Assembly: GCA_031291075.1 (NCBI GenBank)
Contig: JARLJS010000100.1
Span: forward strand, 1-40,201
Source: Nevskia sp.
Lineage (GTDB): Bacteria; Pseudomonadota; Gammaproteobacteria; Nevskiales; Nevskiaceae
Length of the DNA stretch: 40,201 nt
Direction of reading: 5' to 3'
Below, in pieces: positions 1-6,448 of this stretch. The first letter of the stretch is position 1. Each line of letters starts with the position of its first letter. Under the pieces are notes generated by a model that was not told where the DNA came from, did no database searches, and saw nothing but the letters and a program-made list of their open reading frames with translations. Both the position numbers and the translations under genes were made by a program.

Positions 1-999
1 CCGCCCGGCGGCAACGGCTCCTGTGCCAGCTGCCACGGCGCCTACTCGCCGCAGTTCGCCAGCCAGCCCGGGTTCCTGCCGGATCCGCGCATGATCGGCG
101 AGGCCAGCTACACGGTGCCGCTGGAGATCATCGGCACCGACGCGGCACAGGCGCTGGGCTGGACCACCTATGTGCGCCCCGCCATCAGCACCATCTGGAA
201 CGCGTATCCGGACGCGATGCCGGGCTACACCCTGCCGGAGAACAAGACGCCGATGCAGGAGGCGCTGGACGATGTCGGCGTGTTCGGCTTCGCCAGCCCG
301 GCCAACGTGAAGGCGGGCATCAGCGACATCCTGGAGCCGTACACCACGAGCAACCCGGTGTTGGCGCAGCTCATCGGACCGCTGTTCGAGCTGGAAGGCA
401 CCGTGGTGGGCGACCTGCTGTACCCGCCGGCGAAAGCCCTGGGTAAGGACCGCATCAAGGGCGCCTGCGGCTTCGAGGAGAAGACGATCGGCTACACCGC
501 GCCGCCGCTGCACGGCGTGTGGGCCGCCGCGCCTTACTTCCACAACGGCAGCGTGCCGACAGTGTGGGAGGTGCTGAAGCCGTCCGACCGCAAGCCGATG
601 TGGGTGCGCCAGTCGGTGCCGGCGGGCACCTCGGGCAACAAGATCACCGGCTTCGATCCGAGCATGGCCGCCTATGACACCGTCAACCTGGGCTGGAAGT
701 ACAGCGCGGTGGACTGCGGCGACACCCTGCCCGACGGCGTCAACCAGCAACCGTACTACACCTGCGAGCCGACCAAGCCGGAGCCGGCGTCGATGCAGGG
801 CATCGTCGACTTCCTCAACGGCGGCAACCAGCTGTTCTTCGAGGAATTCCAGGTGCCGGCGGTGGGCGATTCGCAGGCCGCGATCCGCAAGACCTACAAC
901 ACGCATCTCTACAGCCACGCCAACACCGGTCACGAGTTCGCCTCGGTGCTCACCGATGCCGAGCGCAAGGCGCTGATCGAGTACCTGAAGACCCTGTAG
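1..999 (+). CDS. c-type cytochrome, 3' part (cytochrome c peroxidase/RoxA-like superfamily)
   Basis: The gene is open at the left edge, so its start, signal peptide and possibly another heme site are missing; 332 residues are visible. The first visible stretch has a heme c attachment motif, CASCHG, about eight residues in. Downstream the segment reading APPLHGVWAAAPYFHNGS is of the kind seen in diheme cytochrome c peroxidase-like proteins, including RoxA-type rubber oxygenases, where a histidine near this point ligates a second heme. The protein should be periplasmic or secreted. I cannot tell a peroxidase from an oxygenase or plain electron carrier without the N-terminal half. It ends in a strong terminator 20 bp downstream, so it closes its own transcript. 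A redox role would fit the thioredoxin and flavin-transfer genes that follow. Confidence 0.65.
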   Translation, partial: PPGGNGSCASCHGAYSPQFASQPGFLPDPRMIGEASYTVPLEIIGTDAAQALGWTTYVRPAISTIWNAYPDAMPGYTLPENKTPMQEALDDVGVFGFASPANVKAGISDILEPYTTSNPVLAQLIGPLFELEGTVVGDLLYPPAKALGKDRIKGACGFEEKTIGYTAPPLHGVWAAAPYFHNGSVPTVWEVLKPSDRKPMWVRQSVPAGTSGNKITGFDPSMAAYDTVNLGWKYSAVDCGDTLPDGVNQQPYYTCEPTKPEPASMQGIVDFLNGGNQLFFEEFQVPAVGDSQAAIRKTYNTHLYSHANTGHEFASVLTDAERKALIEYLKTL

Positions 1000-1019
1000 G
1001 GCCGATGAACCTTGAGTTG

Positions 1020-1050
1020 GGCCGCCAGGAACACTGGCGGCCTTTTTTTT
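1020..1050 (+). terminator. Rho-independent terminator after the cytochrome gene
   Basis: A perfect 9-bp GC-rich stem (GGCCGCCAG with CTGGCGGCC) and 5-nt loop is followed by eight T residues. It starts 20 bp after the cytochrome stop. The ribosome binding site of the next gene begins about 10 bp after the T run, so that gene needs readthrough or a promoter inside the terminator region. Confidence 0.92.
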
Positions 1051-1069
1051 GACGATCGAAGGAGATCCG

Positions 1070-1687
1070 ATGATCCGCCGCAACCACTCAAGTGCGCCCG
1101 GCCGTATCCTGGCGGCCGGGCTGCTCACCCTGTGCCCGCCGTTCGCCGGCAGCCTTGCCGCCGGCAATGTCCCGGCACCTCCCGCCGGCGCCCCGGCGGT
1201 GAGCGTGTGCCGGACCTACGCCGACCCGCAGGAGACGCTGTATGCCCTGCACTACGTCTGCACCCAGCAGCAGCTCAACACCATTTTCGCGCGCGCTGCG
1301 GCCGGCGGAATGCCGGGCTGGGGCCGCAACGGCGCCGGCTACGCCCGCCTGGTGGACGGCGTTCCGCAGCCGGTGGAACCGGTGTCCCGGCTGCTCGCCG
1401 GGTTCTGGGACGGCAAGACCTTCTATACGGATGCGCACGGCGGCTACCTGACCAACGACCTGCTGCCGTCGAAGGGCGGCGTGTCCGCCATCGCCGGCGC
1501 AGTGTTCTTCGACGACTACCCGCTCGACGGCAGGCCTTGCATCCATATCGCCTACCCGGAGGCGGACTTCGCCTGGGTGGCGGATTACATCCGCCAAGTG
1601 CAGCCAGGGGTGTTCCTGGGGATGATGCTCAACCGCAACACCAACCTGCCGGTGGCGACGTTCACCCTGGATTTCACCGGGGGTTAG
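1070..1687 (+). CDS. secreted protein of unknown function
   Basis: The product has 205 residues. The ATG at 1070 is chosen because AAGGAG lies 6 bp upstream; a TTG at 1049 would sit inside the terminator. The first 35 residues form a signal peptide: basic MIRRNH start, hydrophobic ILAAGLLTLCPPFAG, and likely cleavage after SLAA. The mature part holds three cysteines, an aromatic-rich stretch (LLAGFWDGKTFYTDAHGGYLT) and a hydrophobic C-terminal portion. I do not recognise the family. It lies between the cytochrome and the thioredoxin/DUF3570 block, in the same direction but separated from the thioredoxin by about 177 bp, so membership in that operon is uncertain. Confidence 0.7.
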   Translation: MIRRNHSSAPGRILAAGLLTLCPPFAGSLAAGNVPAPPAGAPAVSVCRTYADPQETLYALHYVCTQQQLNTIFARAAAGGMPGWGRNGAGYARLVDGVPQPVEPVSRLLAGFWDGKTFYTDAHGGYLTNDLLPSKGGVSAIAGAVFFDDYPLDGRPCIHIAYPEADFAWVADYIRQVQPGVFLGMMLNRNTNLPVATFTLDFTGG

Positions 1688-1864
1688 CCGCACCTGTATC
1701 CTTTCGGGACAAATCCGGTGTGCGTGGCGGCCGTGCTGCATCAAGCCTGTTGACCGGGACGGGCGCGCGAGGCGATCATGGCCCCGCACAACATAACAAT
1801 CAAATCAGGCATGCATGCCCGTTCCTGGCGGAAGAGCGACGGGCTTTGAAAGACGAGGCATGAG

Positions 1865-2359
1865 ATGCTCAGAGGGTTAGTGGTGGGAGGCCTGCTGCTC
1901 TGCGTGGCGGGCATGGCGACCGCGGCGGAGAAGGATCAGCCGGCGCCGGATTTCTCGGGCGCGCCGCTGCGCGGCGTGCAACTGGTGCGATACGCCGATT
2001 TCCGCGGGCGGGTGCTGCTGGTGGATTTCTGGGCGTCGTGGTGCACGCCCTGCCGGCAGGCGCTGCCGCACTATGAGCAACTGCGCCAGGAACTGGGTCC
2101 GCGCGGCTTCGAGGTGATCGCGATCGACGTCGACGAGAACCTGCAGGACGGGCTCAACGCGCTCAAGACGATGACGCTCGACTTCCCGGTGGTGGGCGAC
2201 GCCAAGGGCACGATCGCCTCCGCCTATGACGTGAAAGTGATGCCTTCGTCCTATGTGATCGACCGGCACGGCGTGATCCGCCGCGTCAACCGCGGCTTCA
2301 ACAACGACGATCTGCCCGCATTGAGGCAGACACTGACCGCGCTCCTGGAGGAAAAATGA
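1865..2359 (+). CDS. TlpA-like periplasmic thioredoxin
   Basis: The 164-residue protein has a signal peptide (residues 1-21, ending MATAA) and a thioredoxin/AhpC-TSA fold with the active site WCTPC (Cys60 and Cys63), and a cis-proline region reading KVMPSSYVID. It is a TlpA/ResA-type thiol-disulfide oxidoreductase, probably reducing disulfides of a partner in the periplasm. Its stop overlaps the start of the small DUF4266-type lipoprotein gene (ATGA), and DUF3570 and ApbE genes follow closely, so all four look co-translated. An attractive partner is the Cys-Gly-Cys tail of that lipoprotein, but this is inference. A weak GAGG sits about 8 bp before the ATG at 1865. Confidence 0.88.
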   Translation: MLRGLVVGGLLLCVAGMATAAEKDQPAPDFSGAPLRGVQLVRYADFRGRVLLVDFWASWCTPCRQALPHYEQLRQELGPRGFEVIAIDVDENLQDGLNALKTMTLDFPVVGDAKGTIASAYDVKVMPSSYVIDRHGVIRRVNRGFNNDDLPALRQTLTALLEEK

Positions 2360-2589
2360 GACCGTTTCTGACCATCGGCGCGCTCTGCGCCGGCACCCTG
2401 CTGCTCGGCGCCTGCAGCAGCATGGGCATGATGCCCAAGGCCTGGCAGCGCGGCGACCTGGCCCGGCCGGAAATGGCCTGGGACCCGGATCCGGTGGACG
2501 CGGCGGCACGCGCGCACACCTATGACAGCAAGGAATCGGCGTCCGGCGCGGCCAGCGTCGGCGGCGGCGGTTGCGGTTGTACGAACTGA
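2356..2589 (+). CDS. DUF4266-type small lipoprotein
   Basis: The product has 77 residues. A lipobox (LLGAC, Cys20) ends a short signal peptide, so the mature protein is a lipid-anchored peptide of about 58 residues. It has a WDPDP motif near residue 42 and ends in GGGGCGCTN, with Cys73 and Cys75; a conserved CGC(N) tail is what I associate with DUF4266. Lys27 to Trp30 directly follow the lipidated end. The start overlaps the TlpA stop by four bases and the DUF3570 gene begins 12 bp after its stop. The function of the family is unknown. The paired cysteines could bind a metal, form a mixed disulfide with the neighbouring thioredoxin, or carry a modification. Confidence 0.82.
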   Translation: MRPFLTIGALCAGTLLLGACSSMGMMPKAWQRGDLARPEMAWDPDPVDAAARAHTYDSKESASGAASVGGGGCGCTN

Positions 2590-2600
2590 AGGCGCGCGCT

Positions 2601-3827
2601 ATGTCCAACAAGAAGCCGGTCAACGGCGCCCTGCTCGCGCTCACCGCCTCGGCCCTGGCCATTCCCGGCATGAGCGCCCCGGCGCACGCGCAGTCCAGCG
2701 CGCCGGACGCCATGCCCGAACAGAATGACAAGCTGCTGCTGGATTACCGCTACTCCGGTTACCGCGAGGGCGACATCCCGGCCAGCAAGACCGCCAACGG
2801 CCAGAGCAGCCACCGCTACGACGTGGACTCCAACCAGTTCCGCACCGCGGCGCAGCTCGACGGCAAGACCGACCTCACCGCCGACGTCACCATCGAGACC
2901 ATGAGCGGCGCCTCGCCCTGGTTCGTGCTGCCCGGCGTGAACGGCAAGCCGCTGCAGGTGATGAGCGGCGCCTCCATCCACGACTTCCGCCAGGGCATCC
3001 AGCTCCGCACCAACCGGCGCTTCGAGCCGGTCACCGCCAGCCTGCTCGCCGGCTACTCGCACGAGCGCGACTACAGCTCGGCCAACGGCGGCATGGAGGG
3101 GAGCTGGGACTTCAACGACAAGCTCACCACGCTCAGCGGCGGCGCCGGTTACACCGGCGACCAGGTCAACCCCACCGAGGGCCAGTCGTCGCGCTTCCCC
3201 ACCCGCATCAAGCACGCCACCGCCTACGAGATCAACAGCTTCGTCGGCGTGTCGCAGGTGCTGACGCGGGAAACCGAGGTGCAGACCAGCCTCAGCTATA
3301 CCTACCAGAACGGCTACCTGTCCGATCCCTACAAGCTGGTCTACGTGGGCGGCATCACCGCCGCCGACAACCGGCCCGCCAACCGCCACAAGCTGGCCTG
3401 GACCACCCGCCTGCGCCAGGACGTGCCGCTGCTGGACGCCTCGGTGCACCTGGACTACCGCTACTTCCGCGACGACTGGGGCGTGGTGGCGCACACGGTG
3501 GACCTGGCCTGGTACCAGACCCTGCCGGACAGCTGGGCGGTGGTGCCGCGCCTGCGCTGGTACAGCCAGAGCCAGGCCAATTTCTACCAGCCCTACTACA
3601 ACGCCGCCCGCGGCGACGGCTATTACTCCAGCGACTACCGGCTATCGCCGTTCGGCTCGCTCAGCGAAAGCCTGGCCGTGTACAAGCGGCTGGGAAGCTG
3701 GAACCTGAGCCTGCGCTACGAGCACTACGACAGCGGCGCCGGCTATTCGCTGCGCAGCGTGGACGTGGAGGCGCCGGGGCTGGTGCGGTTCCAGGTGTTC
3801 TCGGCGGGGATCGCCAAGACCTTCTGA
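2601..3827 (+). CDS. DUF3570-type outer-membrane beta-barrel protein
   Basis: The 408-residue protein starts at ATG 2601, preceded by GAAGG; an upstream in-frame start at 2571 would overlap the preceding gene. Residues 1-31 are a signal peptide ending APAHAQ. The mature chain alternates polar and aromatic residues in beta-strand fashion (for example LHLDYRYFRDDWG), and it ends in a terminal phenylalanine (AGIAKTF), the outer-membrane-protein signature. I assign it to DUF3570 from its overall pattern and its neighbours. Two copies of the tetrapeptide SGAS (residues 102-105 and 122-125) resemble the core of the ApbE flavinylation motif, and an ApbE-like gene follows 11 bp downstream. The role of the family is not known to me. 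Confidence 0.83.
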   Translation: MSNKKPVNGALLALTASALAIPGMSAPAHAQSSAPDAMPEQNDKLLLDYRYSGYREGDIPASKTANGQSSHRYDVDSNQFRTAAQLDGKTDLTADVTIETMSGASPWFVLPGVNGKPLQVMSGASIHDFRQGIQLRTNRRFEPVTASLLAGYSHERDYSSANGGMEGSWDFNDKLTTLSGGAGYTGDQVNPTEGQSSRFPTRIKHATAYEINSFVGVSQVLTRETEVQTSLSYTYQNGYLSDPYKLVYVGGITAADNRPANRHKLAWTTRLRQDVPLLDASVHLDYRYFRDDWGVVAHTVDLAWYQTLPDSWAVVPRLRWYSQSQANFYQPYYNAARGDGYYSSDYRLSPFGSLSESLAVYKRLGSWNLSLRYEHYDSGAGYSLRSVDVEAPGLVRFQVFSAGIAKTF

Positions 3828-3838
3828 GGCCGGCACGT

Positions 3839-4753
3839 ATGGAGTGCCATGGCTTCCGCTTCCACGCCATGGGCGGACCCTGCGAGATCCGCCTCTACGC
3901 GGCGGACCGCGCCGGGGCCGAAGCGGCGGCGGAACGGGGCAAGGCCGAGGTGCTGCGGCTGGAGCAGCGCTACTCCCGCTACCGCGACGACAGCCTGACC
4001 ACGCTGGTCAACCGCTCCGCCGGCGACACGCGGGGGGTGGAGGTGGACGCGGAAAGCGCCGCCCTGCTCGACTACGCGCACACCGCCTGGGAGCAGAGCG
4101 AAGGTCTTTTCGACATCACTTCCGGCGTGCTGCGCCGCGCCTGGGACTTCAAGAGCGGGCGCCTGCCGCAGGCCGGCGAGATCGAGCGGCTGCTGCCGTT
4201 GGTGGGTTGGAACAAGATCGTGTGGCGGCGGCCGCGGCTGGTGCTGCCGCTGCCCGGCATGGAGCTCGACTTTGGCGGCTACGTCAAGGAATACGCGGCG
4301 GACCGGGCGGCGCAGGCCTGCCGCGAGGCCGGCGCTCAGCACGGGCTGGTGGAGCTGGGAGGCGACATCGCGCTGGTGGGCCCGCACCCGGACGGCTCGC
4401 CCTGGCAGGTGGGCGTGCGCCACCCGCGCCAGCCGGAGCGCGCCATCGCGGTCATCCCGCTGGACCACGGCGCCATCGCCAGCAGCGGCGACTACGAGCG
4501 CTACTTCGAGCGCGACGGCGTGCGCTACTGCCACATCCTGGACCCGCGCAGCGGCTGGCCGGTGCGGGGCCTGGCGGGGATCAGCGTGGTGGCGGAACAG
4601 TGCCTGGTGGCCGGCACCGCCACCACCATCGCCATGCTCAAGGGCCCGCTCGATGGCCCGCGCTGGCTGAGCGAGCTGGGGGTGCGCTACCTGTGCGTAG
4701 CGGCCGACGGCAACCTGAGAGGCACCGTGGAACATCAGCGGGCAGAAGGGTAG
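3839..4753 (+). CDS. apbE: ApbE-like FAD:protein FMN transferase, no signal peptide
   Basis: The 304-residue protein has the ApbE landmarks in order: LDFGGYVKEYAADRA (residues 143-157), SGDYERYF (216-223) and HILDPRSGWPV (232-242). The family moves FMN from FAD onto a Ser/Thr of a target protein in a Mg-dependent reaction. Two points are odd. There is no signal peptide or lipobox and no usable start further upstream, so it should act in the cytoplasm, whereas most ApbE proteins are exported. In the C-terminal metal motif, usually ADALATAL, this protein reads AGTATTIA, so the metal-binding Asp is Gly259 while the Thr four residues later is kept. It is the last gene of the TlpA/DUF4266/DUF3570 set. 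Confidence 0.88.
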   Translation: MECHGFRFHAMGGPCEIRLYAADRAGAEAAAERGKAEVLRLEQRYSRYRDDSLTTLVNRSAGDTRGVEVDAESAALLDYAHTAWEQSEGLFDITSGVLRRAWDFKSGRLPQAGEIERLLPLVGWNKIVWRRPRLVLPLPGMELDFGGYVKEYAADRAAQACREAGAQHGLVELGGDIALVGPHPDGSPWQVGVRHPRQPERAIAVIPLDHGAIASSGDYERYFERDGVRYCHILDPRSGWPVRGLAGISVVAEQCLVAGTATTIAMLKGPLDGPRWLSELGVRYLCVAADGNLRGTVEHQRAEG

Positions 4754-4868
4754 CGGCAGGTGGGTTGACGCCAGCCCCAGGCCAGGCATTCCGAGACCAG
4801 CACCAGATGCTTGATCAGGGATTGGTATTCAACGTGGGTTTCGTGCTCGACGGTATGCAGCTCGCGAC

Positions 4869-5171
4869 TTATGCCGCCAGCTTCACCTCGGGCTGAAGTC
4901 CTGCGCGCGCGGCCAAACGTACGAGCAGATCAAGACTGAACGTGCTGATCTTGCCGCGCTTGATGTCGCTGACTCGAGCCTGGGTAACGCCCAGCACCTT
5001 GGCCGCCTGGGTCTGAGTATGTTGGCTGTTCTTCAGCCAGCGTTCCAGGCCGCGCAGCAGTTCGGCGCGCATCTTCAGCTCCGCCGCGCGCGACGGATCG
5101 AATAGAGCCGGATCGTCAAACACGCTGCCGTGCGTAACATGACCGATAAGGGGGTTCTTGCGCTTGTTCAT
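4869..5171 (-). CDS. HigA-like antitoxin, XRE/HTH family
   Basis: The 100-residue protein contains a C-terminal helix-turn-helix (QAAKVLGVTQARVSDIKRG, near residues 55-75), as in the antitoxins paired with Gp49/HigB-type toxins, followed by a short hydrophobic tail. The ATG at 5171 is preferred; a GTG at 5180 would add three residues and overlap the toxin stop. It follows the toxin in the toxin-first order usual for higBA. The antitoxin itself looks intact. Because the toxin reading frame upstream is broken and a transposon separates the locus from its old promoter region, its expression may be changed. It should repress its own operon through the palindrome near 5512-5529. Confidence 0.85.
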   Translation of the reverse strand: MNKRKNPLIGHVTHGSVFDDPALFDPSRAAELKMRAELLRGLERWLKNSQHTQTQAAKVLGVTQARVSDIKRGKISTFSLDLLVRLAARAGLQPEVKLAA

Positions 5172-5176
5172 ACCGT

Positions 5177-5502
5177 TCACCGTGGAATGCTCTTAAATCT
5201 CTCCGTGGCCAGGCGCAGATCACGTTCGCTGGTTCTCCGCGTCTTTTTTTGGAAGGCATGGAGCACGTAGATGCCTTCCGGACGAGTCGCAAGATAGATC
5301 ACCCGGAATGCCCCCTGCTCATCGCGGATGCGAATCTCGCAAACTCCGGCGCCTATGCTGCTCATCGGTTTCCAACCGCTCGCCTCCTCGCCTCCTCGCC
5401 TCGCTGGATGCGGTCAAGCTGATACCCGCCTTCATCCTGTACCGATTCGGGAAATCCAACCCAGTCCGACTTGCTGGTGCCGAGCCAGATCACCTTTTTC
5501 AT
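5177..5502 (-). pseudogene. HigB/Gp49-like toxin, frameshifted by repeat expansion
   Basis: Two reading frames together give a complete Gp49/RelE-type toxin. The N-terminal half starts at ATG 5502 (MKKVIWLGTSKSDW) and reads to LDRIQRGEEA. The C-terminal half continues as SGWKPMSSIGAG and ends with FQKKTRRTSERDL and FKSIPR. The break lies exactly in three tandem copies of CTCGCCTC (5379-5402). With two copies the frame is restored, reading LDRIQRGEEASGWKPM and giving a normal 105-residue toxin. As sequenced, translation from 5502 leaves the toxin frame and stops soon after. Toxins of this family cleave mRNA at the ribosome. It could be a dead gene, a slippage-controlled phase-variable gene, or an assembly error in the repeat. 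Confidence 0.88.
5379..5402. repeat. 8-bp tandem repeat, 3 copies, inside the toxin gene
   Basis: Three perfect copies of CTCGCCTC occur back to back. Since 8 is not a multiple of 3, each gain or loss of a unit shifts the toxin frame; two copies give an open frame. Confidence 0.95.
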
Positions 5503-5511
5503 GAGCCACAA

Positions 5512-5529
5512 TATGCACGATCTTGCATA
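5512..5529. promoter_or_regulatory. candidate toxin-antitoxin operator palindrome
   Basis: The arms TATGCA and TGCATA are separated by six bases, 10 bp upstream of the toxin start. The position fits an antitoxin-binding operator. The transposon target duplication (5528-5535) begins in its right arm, so the insertion hit the edge of the operator/promoter region. The assignment rests on symmetry and position only. Confidence 0.5.
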
Positions 5530-5535
5530 ACTTTG
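5528..5535. repeat. target site duplication, left copy
   Basis: TAACTTTG directly abuts the left inverted repeat and is repeated at 8305-8312 next to the right one. Eight base pairs is the length expected for IS1595-family insertions. Confidence 0.92.
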
Positions 5536-5563
5536 GGGAATTATCACCTTGACATAGTAAAGC
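5536..5563 (+). repeat. left terminal inverted repeat
   Basis: The 28-bp end begins GGGAATTATCACC and ends TAGTAAAGC. It matches the right end at 27 of 28 positions. It contains an inward-facing TTGACA at 5549-5554. Confidence 0.95.
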
Positions 5564-5575
5564 AGGAGGCATAAA

Positions 5576-5806
5576 ATGGGTACTGACAGGCCGGTGTTAT
5601 CGAAGGAAGCGAGGGATGATCTGGAGCTTTATATAGGGAAAATATTTTGTCAAATAGAACGCGATTCTGCGGAATCGCCGAGTCCTACACACGTCATTCC
5701 AGAAGTCTTTAGCGTAATGGACGAGGATGGCGAAACCGTCGATTACGACAAGGCGGCGACAGAAATAGTCAATCGCGTGGTACAAGCGATAGAGCTACCC
5801 GGTTAG
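5576..5806 (+). CDS. small acidic passenger protein, unknown
   Basis: The 76-residue soluble protein starts at ATG 5576 with an excellent AGGAGG six bases upstream, immediately inside the left end of the transposon. It is acidic (VMDEDGETVDYDKAATEIVN) with no membrane segment. I do not recognise it. Its 3' end overlaps the convergent HEPN-like gene by 38 bp. A TTGACA in the inverted repeat and TAAAAT 17 bp later form a good promoter pair, but that -10 box overlaps the ATG, so transcripts from it would start inside the gene. Translation from this ATG would need transcription from outside the element. Confidence 0.65.
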   Translation: MGTDRPVLSKEARDDLELYIGKIFCQIERDSAESPSPTHVIPEVFSVMDEDGETVDYDKAATEIVNRVVQAIELPG

Positions 5807-6251
5807 AGAAATCAGCCATATCTGAGGCTAGCTGTAGTATGTCCTCTGCAATCTTGTCCATCTGCTTGCCAGAAAGCTCTACGCGCTTGGGTCTGTAGTT
5901 GCCGTTGTCAGACTCGAATCCAACTAGTCTCACTTTCCCATTTCCTAGCGCTTTCATCGCGGCATTGTGGATGACTTCATTTCGCTTGTGGCCGCGCTCG
6001 CCGCAACGAGATAAGAGCGCCTTTGCTTCGTCTTTGAACGGCTCTAGTTCTGGCAGAGTTTTAAACGCCGATTTGAGCAAGTGCTTTCGCTTACTGAGCG
6101 ATTGCGGCGCCTCGCCTTTCGGTAGCTCAATGCCCAAAACCTGGGCGGATCGGATGCAATGTACCATCGCCATTTCCACGTAAGCCCAGTTCGCAGCAAT
6201 GCGCCCGATCCGGCCGTACAATAGCGCTAAGTCCATCTTGGTATCTGCCAT
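5769..6251 (-). CDS. HEPN-like passenger protein
   Basis: The 160-residue, mainly helical protein starts at ATG 6251; longer starts would run through the opposite-strand small gene and add an unlikely hydrophobic leader. The N-terminal part has GRIAANWAYVEMAMVH, and residues 90-95 read RNEVIH, an R-x4-H signature as in HEPN nucleases, where Arg and His form the RNase site. The helix before that motif is basic and the pattern of a W-x-x-V-E helix plus R-x4-H is common in HEPN-type proteins, but the similarity is short. Its neighbour at 5576-5806 overlaps it tail to tail, not the head-to-tail arrangement usual for HEPN toxin-antitoxin pairs. It could equally be a non-catalytic HEPN-fold protein. 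Confidence 0.6.
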   Translation of the reverse strand: MADTKMDLALLYGRIGRIAANWAYVEMAMVHCIRSAQVLGIELPKGEAPQSLSKRKHLLKSAFKTLPELEPFKDEAKALLSRCGERGHKRNEVIHNAAMKALGNGKVRLVGFESDNGNYRPKRVELSGKQMDKIAEDILQLASDMADFSNRVALSLVPRD

Positions 6252-6396
6252 GCCTAAGTCCCCGAGTTTGCCATTGCCTGAGAATGAGAGGCCGGACGCA
6301 TGGGCGCGATTTTCCCAGGCCGTGGACGCCGCCGCCCGTGCCGGACCCAAGCATAAACCGGCAAAAGTCCAGAAAGCCAAGAAGCCCGCCAAGTAG
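6250..6396 (+). CDS. small basic passenger protein (48 aa), tentative
   Basis: The frame reads MPKSPSLPLPENERPDAWAR and then ends with GPKHKPAKVQKAKKPAK. A proline-rich acidic start, a short DAWARFSQAVDAA helix and a lysine-rich tail are typical of small conserved proteins in phages and mobile elements. The stop codon lies in the loop region of a strong terminator, which supports a real transcript on this strand. The weak point is the start: the ATG shares the CATG sequence with the divergent HEPN-like gene and has no clear ribosome binding site, so the true start may be elsewhere. Confidence 0.4.
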   Translation: MPKSPSLPLPENERPDAWARFSQAVDAAARAGPKHKPAKVQKAKKPAK

Positions 6397-6408
6397 CGGG
6401 CTTTTTTG
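6382..6408 (+). terminator. Rho-independent terminator in the transposon
   Basis: The stem AAGCCCGC/GCGGGCTT, with a 6-nt loop, is followed by six T residues. The stop codon of the small upstream frame falls in the loop. It insulates the structured RNA downstream. Confidence 0.88.
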
Positions 6409-6448
6409 TTATATTCCGACCCAAGCCGGTGCACTGCCGGCTCGGGGC

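Noticed and set aside
1-999. Naming the cytochrome a rubber oxygenase (RoxA/RoxB)
   Set aside because: Only the C-terminal part with one CxxCH motif is visible; the peroxidase-like motif is shared by several families.
1012-1863. Long plus-strand frame overlapping the secreted protein gene in another frame
   Set aside because: It begins before the terminator, is arginine-rich and low in hydrophobic structure, and looks like a high-GC shadow frame; the 1070 frame has a signal peptide and a ribosome binding site.
4754-4868. Possible remnant of a protein gene downstream of the antitoxin on the minus strand
   Set aside because: An open frame of about 40 codons with a stop is present, but there is no start, no ribosome binding site and no recognisable motif.
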